64,000 nt of DNA from Kordia sp965224175 (GCF_965224175.1 NZ_OZ245041.1:4216001-4280000); one strand, 5' to 3'; positions 16,301-25,111 are shown, numbered from the stretch's first letter. Notes: generated by a model from the letters alone, not told the origin. Numbers and translations: made by a program.

Positions 16301-18417
16301 ATATCTTCTGCATCTGCCTCTTTAGAAAGCCCTACCATGATACGTTTATCAGTTTGGGCAATGGTGTATTGAATGTATCCATCTCCTTGAATAGCTCCTT
16401 GGGTGTTAAACCCTGCGTTTGTCCATGAAGCAGGCAATCCTGCTGTTTTTTGATGTACAATGCCAGTGGTGGTAATTCCATTATTTCCATAAAAATTATA
16501 ATTTGCTTCATACGAAGTTCCTACATCCCACAGGTAATTATCGTAGTAATTCACAGAAAGTAACTCTAAACCTGTTGTTGGAAAAGCATTGTTGCTGTAA
16601 AAAGCAGTTGCATCTCCAATGGAAGTAGCCGTTGCTGTTTTTGTCTCATAGATGGTAGTACTTGCAGAAACCGTGTTTTGTAAATTCGTTCTAGTAGCTG
16701 TACTTGCATACTTTCCTGTATACACGACTCTTCCTAGTCCATCATATTTGGTAAAAAGCCAAAGACCATTAGTTCTTAAGTTTACATCTTGCGTCAGTAC
16801 AGGGCGATCTAATGTATCATAAATGATATATTCCCAACCTTTGGCAGGAATCTTTTTCTCTATGAGTCTATTTCGATAATCATATCTATATTGATAACAA
16901 AATTTATCAAGCACATTACTATCAATACTAGGTTGACTCATCGCCATTGGAGGCAATACAAATTTTAAATTCCCAAAATCATCATATACATAATAGGTAT
17001 CATGTGACACGCCTAAATCATAGGTGCGTTTTAAAAGTACTTGTCCTGATTTGTTTTTAAATTCTTCAGTCGTATGATCTTTTACATGTGTTTGATCCTC
17101 TTTCCAATTCTCATCTTTGGTAATAGTTTTATACAATGTTCCTGTTGGATAATAGCTTCCCGCATACACCAAAGAAGAAGGATTGGATACATCAAAACGT
17201 TTTACAGCATCCACTAATGAATCATTAAGCTGATACGTCATTTTGATCGTATGTCCTTTAGCGATTGACCAAGCTTCCCCTGGCGCTGCTTGTTCTGTGA
17301 CTCTATCGATCTCGTCAAATACTTGCGAACTATACGTAGGTTGTATGGCACCTTCAAGCGTAATTTGATCCAGCATAGTTTGTAAATCCTGTGGAAGATT
17401 GTTCACACCAGCAAGTATTGTCAATAAACCATTGGCATTGGTTTCACTAGAAATATCATCTGCGTATTTGTTATGATAAAACTGCTGTTGTTTTCTAATT
17501 TCCCCCATGGCTAATCCATTGTTAGAGATGTCTCCTAATGCTGGTGGCGCAAAGTCTCCGCCTCGTTGGGCATCAACATAAGGCAGAAAAGAGTTTGCAG
17601 TTCGACCATATTCATCATAGGTAATGAGCGTCTTAATATCTCTGTTGTCCTTTGGTGATTGCCCAATGGCGATTTGCATTTGTCCACGTCCCATTCCGTC
17701 AAAATATGTGATTTGTTCAATTCTATCTTTGGATTGAACATTAGAAATATCTTGTAACTGTGTTGGGGTTTGAAATGCTACCGAATGCACATAGTTTCTA
17801 TTCTGGTTGATTCCTACTTGATTTGTTGTATCAGAACATCCATTATAAGTTCCATAGGTATCAGGACACCAATCGCCTCCATTTTCTACATACCCACTTG
17901 GAATAGCTCCTGAGCAAGAATAGATCACATCATTTAAATCTCCAAAACCATCACCATCAGTATCATTGTAATAGGCTTTAAAAGATTGTAGATTTGGATC
18001 AGAATCGTCACAGTCAACCAGTAAATTGGAAGTATTGTTTAAATCAATTAATACAGCATCCAAAGGAATGTTTTCACACCCTTGAACAACTGAGGTGATC
18101 GTATAATGTCCATCATTATCATTATCGGCTACTGTTGCCCAATACATATCTGGATTGATCTGTGGATCGGTATCATCACAATCAAAATCATTACAAACTC
18201 TATTGTTTTCTACCAATATTGCATGTGAAGGTGGTGTGTATATGTATAGATTTGGATTTTGCGGGTCAAACGGATAGGCTGGATCTCCATAACCATCACC
18301 GTCCCAATCGTAATATTGTATGACATCACAGTCATACTGAAATTGTGCGTGCATGCTTGTTATAAAACCACAAACACATACTAGTAGTACTATATATTTT
18401 TTCATTTCTCTGTTCAT
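13339..18417 (-). CDS. RHS repeat core protein with variable C-terminal tip (1692 aa)
   Basis: A signal peptide (about 1-24, ending VCGFITSMHAQ) precedes calcium-binding DxDxDG repeats at about 30-170 (YYDWDGDGYGDP, DCDDTDPQINPD, YNDTDGDGFGD). A DUF6443-like start of the YD-repeat region follows, then many YD/RHS repeats to about 1390. The RHS-associated core signature is YKDHLGNIRLSYEDIDGNGE, then YYPFGLKHEGYN, SDPTIGRFWQIDPLAED and ELEG. The final 225 residues after about 1468 are the variable tip, with a Gly/Ala-rich segment and no recognisable nuclease motif. The gene is 1 bp from the upstream RHS-like gene and overlaps the next gene by 4 bp. It is probably a secreted polymorphic toxin or surface protein. 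Confidence 0.9.
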   Translation of the reverse strand: MNREMKKYIVLLVCVCGFITSMHAQFQYDCDVIQYYDWDGDGYGDPAYPFDPQNPNLYIYTPPSHAILVENNRVCNDFDCDDTDPQINPDMYWATVADNDNDGHYTITSVVQGCENIPLDAVLIDLNNTSNLLVDCDDSDPNLQSFKAYYNDTDGDGFGDLNDVIYSCSGAIPSGYVENGGDWCPDTYGTYNGCSDTTNQVGINQNRNYVHSVAFQTPTQLQDISNVQSKDRIEQITYFDGMGRGQMQIAIGQSPKDNRDIKTLITYDEYGRTANSFLPYVDAQRGGDFAPPALGDISNNGLAMGEIRKQQQFYHNKYADDISSETNANGLLTILAGVNNLPQDLQTMLDQITLEGAIQPTYSSQVFDEIDRVTEQAAPGEAWSIAKGHTIKMTYQLNDSLVDAVKRFDVSNPSSLVYAGSYYPTGTLYKTITKDENWKEDQTHVKDHTTEEFKNKSGQVLLKRTYDLGVSHDTYYVYDDFGNLKFVLPPMAMSQPSIDSNVLDKFCYQYRYDYRNRLIEKKIPAKGWEYIIYDTLDRPVLTQDVNLRTNGLWLFTKYDGLGRVVYTGKYASTATRTNLQNTVSASTTIYETKTATATSIGDATAFYSNNAFPTTGLELLSVNYYDNYLWDVGTSYEANYNFYGNNGITTTGIVHQKTAGLPASWTNAGFNTQGAIQGDGYIQYTIAQTDKRIMVGLSKEADAEDIHYTSIGYAIYTGYGSDKRVFVYKDGTVQSSPVTYCEIGDTFRVERSGNQILFKKNGQAFHSLIANDTETLVGDASFCDPEVAIENVYIGYSVMGQDFTQNVKGMPTGSKVRILDTNDWITTASYYDEKGRAIHTTSNNNYLQTSDAVSNLLDFTGKVLQSNTTHKQASNDPVVTNDAYVYDTNNRLLYQTKQINNGNRELIARNHYDELGQLTQKQVGGRLEKVSNYENVNNISQSKELLTKTSATAWDGGLTTTTTITADGYLSYVLPQANKTMMIGLSDVVGNDSYGSIKYAIYTTSNGDVHIRDNYSVTWDVSSYNAGDEFKIERRADQIHYLQNNVTIHISDSLDSGAPLLGDVAMYHINSSVKNLVLVDLEKELQEVDYTYNVRGWLKGINDVNNQGNDLFSFALNYNDIVDPTKQLFNGNISSTLWRSKGQDSSVKNYVYDYDALNRITSAVDNTGNYNLDEVEYDQNGNIRRLQRSGHRNEAASVFGVMDQLVYAYNGNQLQKVTDHVGIEYGFKDGTNTGDDYSYDANGNMIEDKNKGITSITYNHLNLPTQISFDNGNSISYIYDASGVKQQKIVNDQSTENVQETHYAGNYIYKKASSKSPLTLTFFNSEEGYVEPIFKGTGVINGFQYTYQYKDHLGNIRLSYEDIDGNGEIDAATEIKEENHYYPFGLKHEGYNANQIGNNYNLKEFQGQEFTENLGLNIHEWKYRVSDPTIGRFWQIDPLAEDYVYNGVYNFSENRVIDAVELEGLEAMDYKVTMREASKAQTKALDQGASYEESKKIYRKTMNPDLSGEPLSENTQKALNGIGNITFGTIGAIGSALYIAGTSGTGAAAGGATGLVFSLGEISIGVTQLTDAMFNDSKNEVIHESSSIPGLIANQAGSENAEFYDAVGQFMPGLFSGGNIATIIENGGKVIARKGSLLDISSTIDASMDTKGLFDAAREFNSNSKKNKSIVPQPISSDLEGVPQKSILNKRQ

Positions 18418-18418
18418 C

Positions 18419-21400
18419 TTAGTTGTTTTTGTAGTGATATGTGTTTTGACTCAGTACGTTTCCATCGTGGTCTAAAGTATATTGCATACGTCCCATGGTA
18501 TCGTATTTGTAATAACTACTTCTTCCTCTTGGATCTGTACTTTGTGTCATCCCGATAAGCGGATCAAAACTATAGGTACTCACCATTGCATTTGGAAGTC
18601 CATTTCTAAGTGGCGCTAAAGCATTTTCAAGCGCAGCACCTGTAAGATTCTGAATGGTTGCTTCATCTACTAAAGTAGCTACTTCTGCATAGGTTGCATT
18701 TTCAATTTTTGCTACAGGATAATTGTAATTATAACCCCATACATAGGTAATATGTGTGCCGCCTGTTTTAGAGACTTCCCTAGGTTGTCCGTATTTTGTA
18801 TATCCATGATAAGTAATACGTTCTTCTAGTGCGTTATTGGTTGTTGCACCTGACATAGAAGCTAATAAATGGTTCGTTGGATTGTTCACAGGATGACTAC
18901 CTGTAAAGTTCCCATAGTTTGTAATGGCTGTTTGCATTAAAGTTGTGCCTTTATACTGCTTTGTGTTTAATGGAACAGTAAGCCTATTTGCAGCTAAGAG
19001 TGTTGTATTGTTTTCTTCGTATGGATAGCGAATGACAGTCTCATAGACATCTGCTTTACTATCGGTAAACAATGTTCTAGTGGGATTGTAATGATTCGGT
19101 ACACTCTCATAGAACGTCTCTGTAACTTGGGTAAGTTCCAAATCACCTTCTTTGGTAATATTGGTTTGTCTATTGGGAAGCTTTTGTCCTGGCCATATGT
19201 TGTAGATGTTTCTAGAGATATCACAAGCACCTGCATTCATACAAGCAATTACTGCCTGTTCGCCTGCTAGATCAAATGGAAATAAATGATATTCTCTACT
19301 AAGTACAAAGCCTTTGATATTGTCTACATTTTCATCTGCAAAGGTTGCGTATCCAGTGGTTGAACTGCTTTTTCCAGTGATTTCTTCCAGTACAGGTTGT
19401 CCGCCTACCCAATCTTGTGTGTATGGAGCACCAGGAAAAGCGACACTGGTAGAAGCTGGTGTATAGGTGCGTTTGATTTGTCTGACTTGAGAATTTCCAG
19501 CGTTGGCGCTTCCATGTCCTGCATCTGTGGCTAGTTCATGAATGTTTTCAACCACAGTGGTATATCCTGCATAACCTGATTGTGTGGTAAGTAATGGTAC
19601 CCAACTCTGAGAAACATACTTGCGAACATCGCCCATACCAATTGAAAAATAGAACGGCTGACTCAAAATGTATCCATCACTGTAATCAAAACTCTTATAA
19701 CTTGTTAGCTGTGTTAAATCGTAGGTTTTGATTGCTTTTACGCGCAATCCTCCAAAATAATCAAACACTTCTGCATTTGGATTTGGATTTTTTTCAAACC
19801 ATTTGAATTCAACATCGCTGTAGTGATCTGTAAGATTGTAATCATTACCATTGGTAGTGATTTCAATTTTTACCTTATAACTCTCATCTTTGTCTACCAA
19901 AACAGAGCCTGATTCCCAAATGGAATAGCTTGCTACAAGTGTTTCTGAGTTGCCGTTTACTTTGTAGAGTTTAAAGAACATATTTTCACATACCTGATCA
20001 GCTCCTGTGTAAAGCGCATCGACATTTTCACAACGATTGGAAAAACCAAAGTATTCCATCTGTGTTTTATTGGTATTGCTTGAAGCTGATTTAGCATCAC
20101 TGGTTACTGTAAAATCATTGGACCAAAATACATAGGTAGTACTTCCATTACTATTTTGAGTAATGCTGTGTTGATTGGAAGCTTGTGCGGCTACTTTTAT
20201 CTTTTTTCCACTGTATGGAGGCAAATCAATATGACGTACATCTCCACGGTTATTCTCGTAATATAATTTAGTAACTCCGCCTTCTGGATACGTAATTTTG
20301 TTTAGCATACACGCTACACTATAATCTGGATCGACCTCTCTATTGGCACTTTGTGTGTTTCCAACACTCTGAAAAGGAATCAAATTTGTGTTGTTTTTTC
20401 CGTTGTAATATCCCCAATGATCTTGTGCATATGAGCGTTTATGAGGTAACATTACATCGGTATTGTATTCAAAGCTGTAACTGTAATCTTCTGAAGGATT
20501 GTATCCTCTATGATGTCCTTCAAAGATTACTTTCTTCAGATATAAACGTTTGCTTAAAAAGGAATCATCATTAGTACCTGTTCCAATGAATTCACTGAAA
20601 TTAGGTGCAGGACTGGTAAAATAGCCATGATTTAGTTTGATACGTTGTGTAAGTATATTGTCGGTATTGTACACCTCTATCGCAGCAAGTCGTTGCTTAC
20701 TAGATTGGGTATCCAAACGATTATTAGTATCACGTACAAAATGTACGGATCCTTTACTGCTGGTAATTTTTGAAAGTAGTGTATAATGACGCTTAGTAAT
20801 TGAATAAGTATCAATACGTTTTTTTTCAACATCACTCAGAGGTCCATTAGAGTTATGAACTACTAATGATTGTGATCCTTGTGTGGTATTAATATCATTA
20901 AACGGATATGCTGATGGATATCCATCTAATATGGGATGATCGTACTCTAAAGTAATCACATCTCCATTAGGACTAGTCACACTTACCAAATCCCATGTTT
21001 CTATATATGTATTGCCTTCTCCATCTTCAGGAGAAAGTTCTATCTGACCTGCAATACTTTGAAAAGTATCTGCAACATGGAATATGTTTCCAACAGCAAA
21101 TTGATAGGTGATTCCATTAGTATCAATAATAGTCCAACCTGTGATTTTATAATTTGTGTATATCGGCTGAATAACAACATTTTTATTTGGGAATTGAACA
21201 ATCTCTCCTTTTGGATTGGCAGCATCTCTTTCTTGATTGAACATAAAGCGTCCTGACTGACCAAACATGCTGTAGTTAAAATCATCTGGTTCGTAGTCAA
21301 AACGCAAATCGATGGCTTGTTGTCCTGTATAATAGGCGCATGAATGCGGATCATTAGCTACAGAAGGATCCAAGTCGCATACCAGTTTGATATGATCAAC

Positions 21401-21778
21401 CGTATATGGATTGGTGATAAAACCATATTCTCCACCATCATCAGGATATCCTTTGACGGTACGACTGATTTGTCCACCTGCCGAGAGGTTCCAACCGAGT
21501 CCAACCCAGCTTGATTCTTCTGTGACACGATGTCCACCCGCATGATATGATAAATTAATAGGAGCAGCAAGTTCTCGTCCTTGTAGTGTATAAATAGGAA
21601 CACCTATATTGGGTATTCCATTGTAATACGAAACGGGAACTTCACTGTAACGAAGTAAGGAGGCTACTTCGGGAGCCTGTGGAATTACAGCAGGAGTACT
21701 GTATTCTGTGGTACTGAATTGCGCATGCACAAAGCCAAAGCTTGCTAGCATGCAGATACATGCAATAAAATGTTTCAT
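18419..21778 (-). CDS. RHS/SpvB-like secreted partner protein (1119 aa)
   Basis: A clear signal peptide (MKHFIACICMLASFGFVHAQ) is followed by PAVIPQAPEVASLLRYSEVP and SYYNGIPNIGVPIYTLQGRE, then YHAGGHRVTEESSWVGLGWN, the typical opening of the large Bacteroidetes proteins encoded just before RHS core genes. The middle is beta-rich and the end holds YD-like repeats (YTYDPLIGMTQSTDPRGRSS-like, with YYKYDTMGRMQYTLDHDGN at about 1090-1110). It probably forms or completes the RHS shell together with the downstream product. The stop is separated from the next start by a single base. The LytTR gene lies 46 bp upstream. Confidence 0.85.
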   Translation of the reverse strand: MKHFIACICMLASFGFVHAQFSTTEYSTPAVIPQAPEVASLLRYSEVPVSYYNGIPNIGVPIYTLQGRELAAPINLSYHAGGHRVTEESSWVGLGWNLSAGGQISRTVKGYPDDGGEYGFITNPYTVDHIKLVCDLDPSVANDPHSCAYYTGQQAIDLRFDYEPDDFNYSMFGQSGRFMFNQERDAANPKGEIVQFPNKNVVIQPIYTNYKITGWTIIDTNGITYQFAVGNIFHVADTFQSIAGQIELSPEDGEGNTYIETWDLVSVTSPNGDVITLEYDHPILDGYPSAYPFNDINTTQGSQSLVVHNSNGPLSDVEKKRIDTYSITKRHYTLLSKITSSKGSVHFVRDTNNRLDTQSSKQRLAAIEVYNTDNILTQRIKLNHGYFTSPAPNFSEFIGTGTNDDSFLSKRLYLKKVIFEGHHRGYNPSEDYSYSFEYNTDVMLPHKRSYAQDHWGYYNGKNNTNLIPFQSVGNTQSANREVDPDYSVACMLNKITYPEGGVTKLYYENNRGDVRHIDLPPYSGKKIKVAAQASNQHSITQNSNGSTTYVFWSNDFTVTSDAKSASSNTNKTQMEYFGFSNRCENVDALYTGADQVCENMFFKLYKVNGNSETLVASYSIWESGSVLVDKDESYKVKIEITTNGNDYNLTDHYSDVEFKWFEKNPNPNAEVFDYFGGLRVKAIKTYDLTQLTSYKSFDYSDGYILSQPFYFSIGMGDVRKYVSQSWVPLLTTQSGYAGYTTVVENIHELATDAGHGSANAGNSQVRQIKRTYTPASTSVAFPGAPYTQDWVGGQPVLEEITGKSSSTTGYATFADENVDNIKGFVLSREYHLFPFDLAGEQAVIACMNAGACDISRNIYNIWPGQKLPNRQTNITKEGDLELTQVTETFYESVPNHYNPTRTLFTDSKADVYETVIRYPYEENNTTLLAANRLTVPLNTKQYKGTTLMQTAITNYGNFTGSHPVNNPTNHLLASMSGATTNNALEERITYHGYTKYGQPREVSKTGGTHITYVWGYNYNYPVAKIENATYAEVATLVDEATIQNLTGAALENALAPLRNGLPNAMVSTYSFDPLIGMTQSTDPRGRSSYYKYDTMGRMQYTLDHDGNVLSQNTYHYKNN

Positions 21779-21824
21779 AAATTTGTTTTTGTGTAAATGT
21801 TAATGTTTGTTTTATAAATGTTAT

Positions 21825-22229
21825 TTATACTGCTATTCTATACGGCAGTTGTACTGTTTGATTTTCTATTTCTTTGGAAAGTGTTCGGTTACGCCTAAAG
21901 CTAACAGGTAAAACCAGTTCTTTTTTTAGATGTACCAATCGATACTTAGGTTCGTATAATTTCAGATGAGACAGATTGATAAGATACGAACGATGAATAC
22001 GTAAAAATCCATCTTGTATCAGTTGCTCTTGATAATATCCAATGGATTTACAACTCAGATGTTTTGTACCATTACTAAGATGTAACCATGAATAGTTTTC
22101 ATAAGCTTCTACATAGACAATTCTTTCTTTGAGAATGTATTCTCCTTTGTGTTTACTACCAATAAGGAGGTAATTTTTGTTCTGAAAAATGCTGTTTTTT
22201 TTCTTGAGTTTATTTTCTATTTCTACCAT
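21825..22229 (-). CDS. LytTR-domain transcriptional regulator
   Basis: The 134-aa protein consists almost entirely of a LytTR DNA-binding domain: ILKERIVYVEAYENYSWLHL, HLSCKSIGYYQEQLIQDGFL, then RIHRSYLINLSHLKLYEPKY and LPVSFRRNRTLSKEIEN. There is no receiver domain or membrane segment. Stand-alone LytTR genes often sit just ahead of RHS or adhesin genes in this group; transcription in the same direction 46 bp before the RHS pair suggests it controls that operon. Confidence 0.85.
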   Translation of the reverse strand: MVEIENKLKKKNSIFQNKNYLLIGSKHKGEYILKERIVYVEAYENYSWLHLSNGTKHLSCKSIGYYQEQLIQDGFLRIHRSYLINLSHLKLYEPKYRLVHLKKELVLPVSFRRNRTLSKEIENQTVQLPYRIAV

Positions 22230-22531
22230 ACAAAGAGATTTTTGAATTTAATTCATTAAAAAAATGCCTGGTTCGGGGTGGAGAGTTTACATAACAAAAT
22301 AAAGTGCTTTCTAAATGGGCGTCGAAAAAAATGTATAAGCGTTAACTTTTTAATCGCTTAACTGATTTTTTCTACATAATAACGACATTTGACAACCCAC
22401 TTTTTAATTTCAAAAAAGTCAATACTGAGTCATATCTCTATGCGAAAATGATAAAACACATTCATTTTTCGCACATGATTTTATTCGCAATCCTGTAATT
22501 GCAGTAAAAGATTATTTTAAGGTAATTTCTC
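22230..22531. other. 302-bp gene-free stretch
   Basis: This is the upstream region of the LytTR gene. I see no ORF, clear hairpin or repeat in it beyond AT-rich sequence that probably contains its promoter. Confidence 0.4.
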
Positions 22532-22642
22532 TTATCTCAGATATACAAAATAGATAATTCCAAGAAGTGTTAACATAATAGCTACGGCTGTAGAAAAGCC
22601 AACTACAAATCCTTTGAAAAATTTAAAACTCTTTTCGTTCAT
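22532..22642 (-). CDS. 36-aa single-span membrane peptide
   Basis: The frame begins ATG at 22640-22642 and reads MNEKSFKFFKGFVVGFSTAV then a hydrophobic helix ending LLGIIYFVYLR. A basic N-terminus plus one helix is typical of small flavobacterial membrane peptides. It stands alone between gene-free stretches, with an inverted repeat 18 bp upstream. Function unknown. Confidence 0.5.
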   Translation of the reverse strand: MNEKSFKFFKGFVVGFSTAVAIMLTLLGIIYFVYLR

Positions 22643-22659
22643 GTAGATTATTTATAATT

Positions 22660-22700
22660 GGCAAGATGAGTAAAATGACTAGTATATTTATCATCTTGCC
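22660..22700. promoter_or_regulatory. 10-bp inverted repeat upstream of the 36-aa gene
   Basis: GGCAAGATGA (22660-22669) and TCATCTTGCC (22691-22700) are perfect inverse copies separated by 21 bp. There is no T-tail, so an operator or mRNA leader hairpin is more likely than a terminator. Confidence 0.45.
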
Positions 22701-23289
22701 TAAACAGCAACCTTTTATATAAAATATATTATAGTACAGCTACGCTGAGTTCTTAATAAAAAACTTATCATAAATGATAGTTTACGAGGGATCAGTTATA
22801 TTTAGGTTTTAGGTATATTATATCGAAATTACTCTCCATATTTATTAACCATAATCCGTTAAGTTGTTAACTAGGTTTTTCATAAAATATAAATTAATGT
22901 GCCTACTCGTAAAGGGTTTTCGGCTACGCCCATTTTCTAAAATTGAATTGCAATACAGTTTTAGGGAAATAGGAAAATCTATATACTTTGGATACCAATA
23001 AAGAACCATGAAAAAAGTGAAACATAGGAGAACTCTTCTTATTATTCTAGGTGAATACCCATGTATTTAATACACAAATAACACTCGTATTATTTTAGTT
23101 TTTTATTATCTTGGAACTTTTAATAGTACTCAGACTAAAATAGTATTATCATTGTCTTTTGTTTTTTGAATTTTAATTAGCCAGGCAACAATGAAAAATA
23201 ACTTTAGTAATACCTTTTTAGTTGAATTACGAATCAAATATATAAATAAAGTTATATTAAAACAACAAAAGTTGTTTGTTTTTTTTAGT
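22701..23289. other. 590-bp gene-free stretch
   Basis: This is an AT-rich sequence between the 36-aa peptide and the XRE regulator. I find no ORF with protein-like composition and no strong repeat. The upstream part of the reported open frame at 23191 looks untranslated. Confidence 0.4.
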
Positions 23290-23709
23290 ATGTCAGAAAT
23301 TGGAAAGCGTTTTAAGGAATTAATAATTGCAAATAATGACTCTAACAAGTCATTTGCAACCAAGATAGATGTGAACGCTAATTATATTTCTATGATGATT
23401 ACAGGGCGTAAACCTATTAGCGATTCTATTCTCTATAGTATTAAAAAAGAAATTCCAAATTTAAATGAAGAATGGCTAATACATGGTAAAGGAAACATGT
23501 TTATTAGCACTAAAGATGTAGTTACAAATGAAGTAGATAATCTGTTTTCAAAAATTTCTGATGATGAATTCGCTTTATACTTTGCAAAACACAAGGATCG
23601 CTTGCTCAAAAATGAAATTATAAAAGTTATTATTGATAAAACCGTATCTGAACTGTATATTCAAAAATTGAAAGAAGACATACAGAATTTATCCAATAAT
23701 AGTCAATAA
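23290..23709 (+). CDS. XRE-type HTH regulator (139 aa)
   Basis: Starting at the ATG at 23290 the protein opens with MSEIGKRFKELIIANNDSNK, followed by the helix-turn-helix FATKIDVNANYISMMITGRK and a GxxKP/ISDSILYSIKKEIPNLNEEWLIHGKG segment typical of the N-terminal domain of phage-type repressors in this phylum. The C-terminal half is helical and charged, without a peptidase domain. The frame is open further upstream, but those residues (Lys/Ile/Phe-rich) do not look like part of the fold. It converges on the 90-aa gene with a 21-bp overlap. Confidence 0.8.
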   Translation: MSEIGKRFKELIIANNDSNKSFATKIDVNANYISMMITGRKPISDSILYSIKKEIPNLNEEWLIHGKGNMFISTKDVVTNEVDNLFSKISDDEFALYFAKHKDRLLKNEIIKVIIDKTVSELYIQKLKEDIQNLSNNSQ

Positions 23710-23961
23710 TAATTCTTTTTCTCTTTGTTCTAAATGTATGTTATTTAATATTTTATGTTTGATAGATTTTAAAATCTCTATTTCCTTTTGATCTTTTTTT
23801 AGCTCAGCTTCGTAAATTTCAATCACATCTTTTTTTACAAAGTCTATTTCACTCAACAGTAATTTACTGAATTCCTTATCTGTTAAATTCCCTGATTTAT
23901 ATTTATTTAATTCTTGCTTGAATTTATTGATTCGTAGTGCTAATCTCTTATTCTTTTTCAC
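23689..23961 (-). CDS. 90-aa charged helical protein
   Basis: The protein is almost entirely charged alpha helix (RINKFKQELNKYKSGNLTDK, ELKKDQKEIEILKSIKHKI). Its start overlaps the stop of the upstream membrane-protein gene by 4 bp, so they are a coupled pair, and its 3' end overlaps the convergent XRE gene. No family recognised; it may be a cytoplasmic partner of the membrane protein. Confidence 0.6.
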   Translation of the reverse strand: MKKNKRLALRINKFKQELNKYKSGNLTDKEFSKLLLSEIDFVKKDVIEIYEAELKKDQKEIEILKSIKHKILNNIHLEQREKELLLTIIG

Positions 23962-24521
23962 AACTTCTCATCAATTTTATGATTTACAAATTCCAAACCT
24001 TCATTCAATAGCATTTCTCTGTAATCATGAATTTGTCTGAGATATTGCAGATACTCTTTTACTTTATATAAAGCAAAAATTCCAATTATTACTATTGTAA
24101 CTGCAAAGAATACATAAGCCAAAAGGTTATAATTTATTTGAGGAATAAATACCCAACTAACAAAGAACAGAGCTGATAAAAAGGGGGAATACAGGCTAAG
24201 GCGTAAATATCTTAACGATAAATTGTTATCTTCTTTTTTCATTAAAATAGCTATTATAACAAATATTCCTAATGATAAGAAAAGTAAGCTACCATGTGTT
24301 CCTACAGAATATAGAAAACGGTGTACACTTGTATACCCAAAAAATTTCTCTTCTAATGGTCTATCTGGAATAGCCACATGAATAAAGGGTAACACACCGC
24401 TCAAAATGATGAGCATATTACCCAAAAATTCATATCTAAAAATCCTTTTTGATTTTTTAATTTCCTCTTGTAGTTGGTGTTTCGACTTTGTCTTTGTCGA
24501 TTCCAAAATATTCTGTTTCAT
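23958..24521 (-). CDS. Four-helix membrane protein of unknown function
   Basis: The start chosen is Met at 24519-24521 (MKQNILESTKTKS), giving 187 aa; the frame is open to 24575, but that part lies inside a small lipoprotein gene. Four hydrophobic helices are visible (MLIILSGVLPFIHVAI, LLFLSLGIFVIIAILM, PFLSALFFVSWVFI, LAYVFFAVTIVIIGIFALY) between a basic N-terminal helix and a charged C-terminal helix (QYLRQIHDYREMLLNEGLEF). It is coupled to the 90-aa gene by a 4-bp overlap. Function unknown. Confidence 0.6.
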   Translation of the reverse strand: MKQNILESTKTKSKHQLQEEIKKSKRIFRYEFLGNMLIILSGVLPFIHVAIPDRPLEEKFFGYTSVHRFLYSVGTHGSLLFLSLGIFVIIAILMKKEDNNLSLRYLRLSLYSPFLSALFFVSWVFIPQINYNLLAYVFFAVTIVIIGIFALYKVKEYLQYLRQIHDYREMLLNEGLEFVNHKIDEKL

Positions 24522-24588
24522 TGTCAACACTTGTTGGTGTGCATGCAAAGATTGATATACATGCAATAAATACAAATAACTTTTTCAT
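24457..24588 (-). CDS. 43-aa lipoprotein overlapping the membrane-protein gene
   Basis: A short frame from the ATG at 24586-24588 reads MKKLFVFIACISIFACTPTS, a textbook lipoprotein signal with the lipobox Cys at 16. It is followed by a 27-residue acidic tail containing EYFGIDKDKVETP. It overlaps the 5' part of the four-helix protein in another frame by about 65 bp. Mini-lipoproteins like this are common in marine Flavobacteriaceae; role unknown. Confidence 0.6.
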   Translation of the reverse strand: MKKLFVFIACISIFACTPTSVDNETEYFGIDKDKVETPTTRGN

Positions 24589-24893
24589 GATTATAGATTT
24601 TCTAATTAAAATTCAATAAGAAAATTACTATAATCTTTCTTTGATTTACTATTCCATCTAAAAAATTAGCGGATAGTTATAATAATGATATAAAAGCTTA
24701 AGGGAAGTATAACGAAAGTAATAAAATGTTTACAATGGTAATATGGTTAAACCGTAAAATTGAGATAGTTTTAGTAAAAATAGAATCTAACTTGTAGTAA
24801 GAAAGGAGGCTATATTATAGGTTTAACTTAAAAATATAAAAAAAGTCTTGTAGAAATTTCTACAAGACTTTATGTTTTAAAAGACTTTTTTAA
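24589..24893. other. 305-bp stretch with terminator
   Basis: This stretch holds the terminator of the 47-aa peptide gene (24842-24871) and AT-rich sequence upstream of the 43-aa lipoprotein. A GGTTAAACCGTAAAATTG word at 24752-24769 resembles the promoter region at 37496-37512, but there is no plus-strand gene after it. Confidence 0.4.
24842..24871 (-). terminator. 30-bp palindromic terminator of the 47-aa peptide gene
   Basis: AAAGTCTTGTAGAAA and its complement form a perfect palindrome centred at 24856/24857. On the minus strand it is followed by seven T residues, which makes a strong intrinsic terminator 23 bp after the peptide gene. Confidence 0.85.
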
Positions 24894-25037
24894 TTAATCT
24901 TTACAACCTTTTTTTTCACAAGTAATACTAGTATAACTAGTAATCCAATTACTTCCTGAAGTGTCAAAACCACATCCAGTTTCTCCTCCTTTAGTTCCAT
25001 AATGTACTTCTTCTGTTGTTGTGTTTTTTACTGCCAT
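24894..25037 (-). CDS. 47-aa Gly-Gly/Cys peptide, possible RiPP-like or secreted peptide
   Basis: The product starts MAVKNTTTEEVHYGTKGGET, then GCGFDTSGSNWITSYTS and ends ITCEKKGCKD. A Gly-Gly pair at 17-18 precedes a part with three cysteines and many Ser/Thr, the layout of a leader plus core peptide. The leader lacks the LxLxK motif of the other precursors in this window. The gene has its own TAnnTTTG promoter, a CTTGTGGAA-type site at 25095-25111 and a strong terminator, so it is probably an abundant monocistronic transcript. No modification enzyme is adjacent. It may alternatively be a small structural or signal peptide. Confidence 0.65.
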   Translation of the reverse strand: MAVKNTTTEEVHYGTKGGETGCGFDTSGSNWITSYTSITCEKKGCKD

Positions 25038-25065
25038 GATTATATATTTTTTAAATTATACCTCA

Positions 25066-25111
25066 CAAAGGTACTGACTGTGTATAGTTATACCCTTGTG
25101 GAATTTCACAG
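25066..25111 (-). promoter_or_regulatory. Promoter and activator-like site of the 47-aa peptide gene
   Basis: The -7 box TACCTTTG lies at 25066-25073 (minus strand), about 29 bp before the ATG. An imperfect dyad, CTTGTGGAATTTCACAG on the top strand, lies at 25095-25111, 21 bp upstream of the box, where no -33 TTTG is present. The same arrangement is seen at 30015-30059. Confidence 0.6.
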
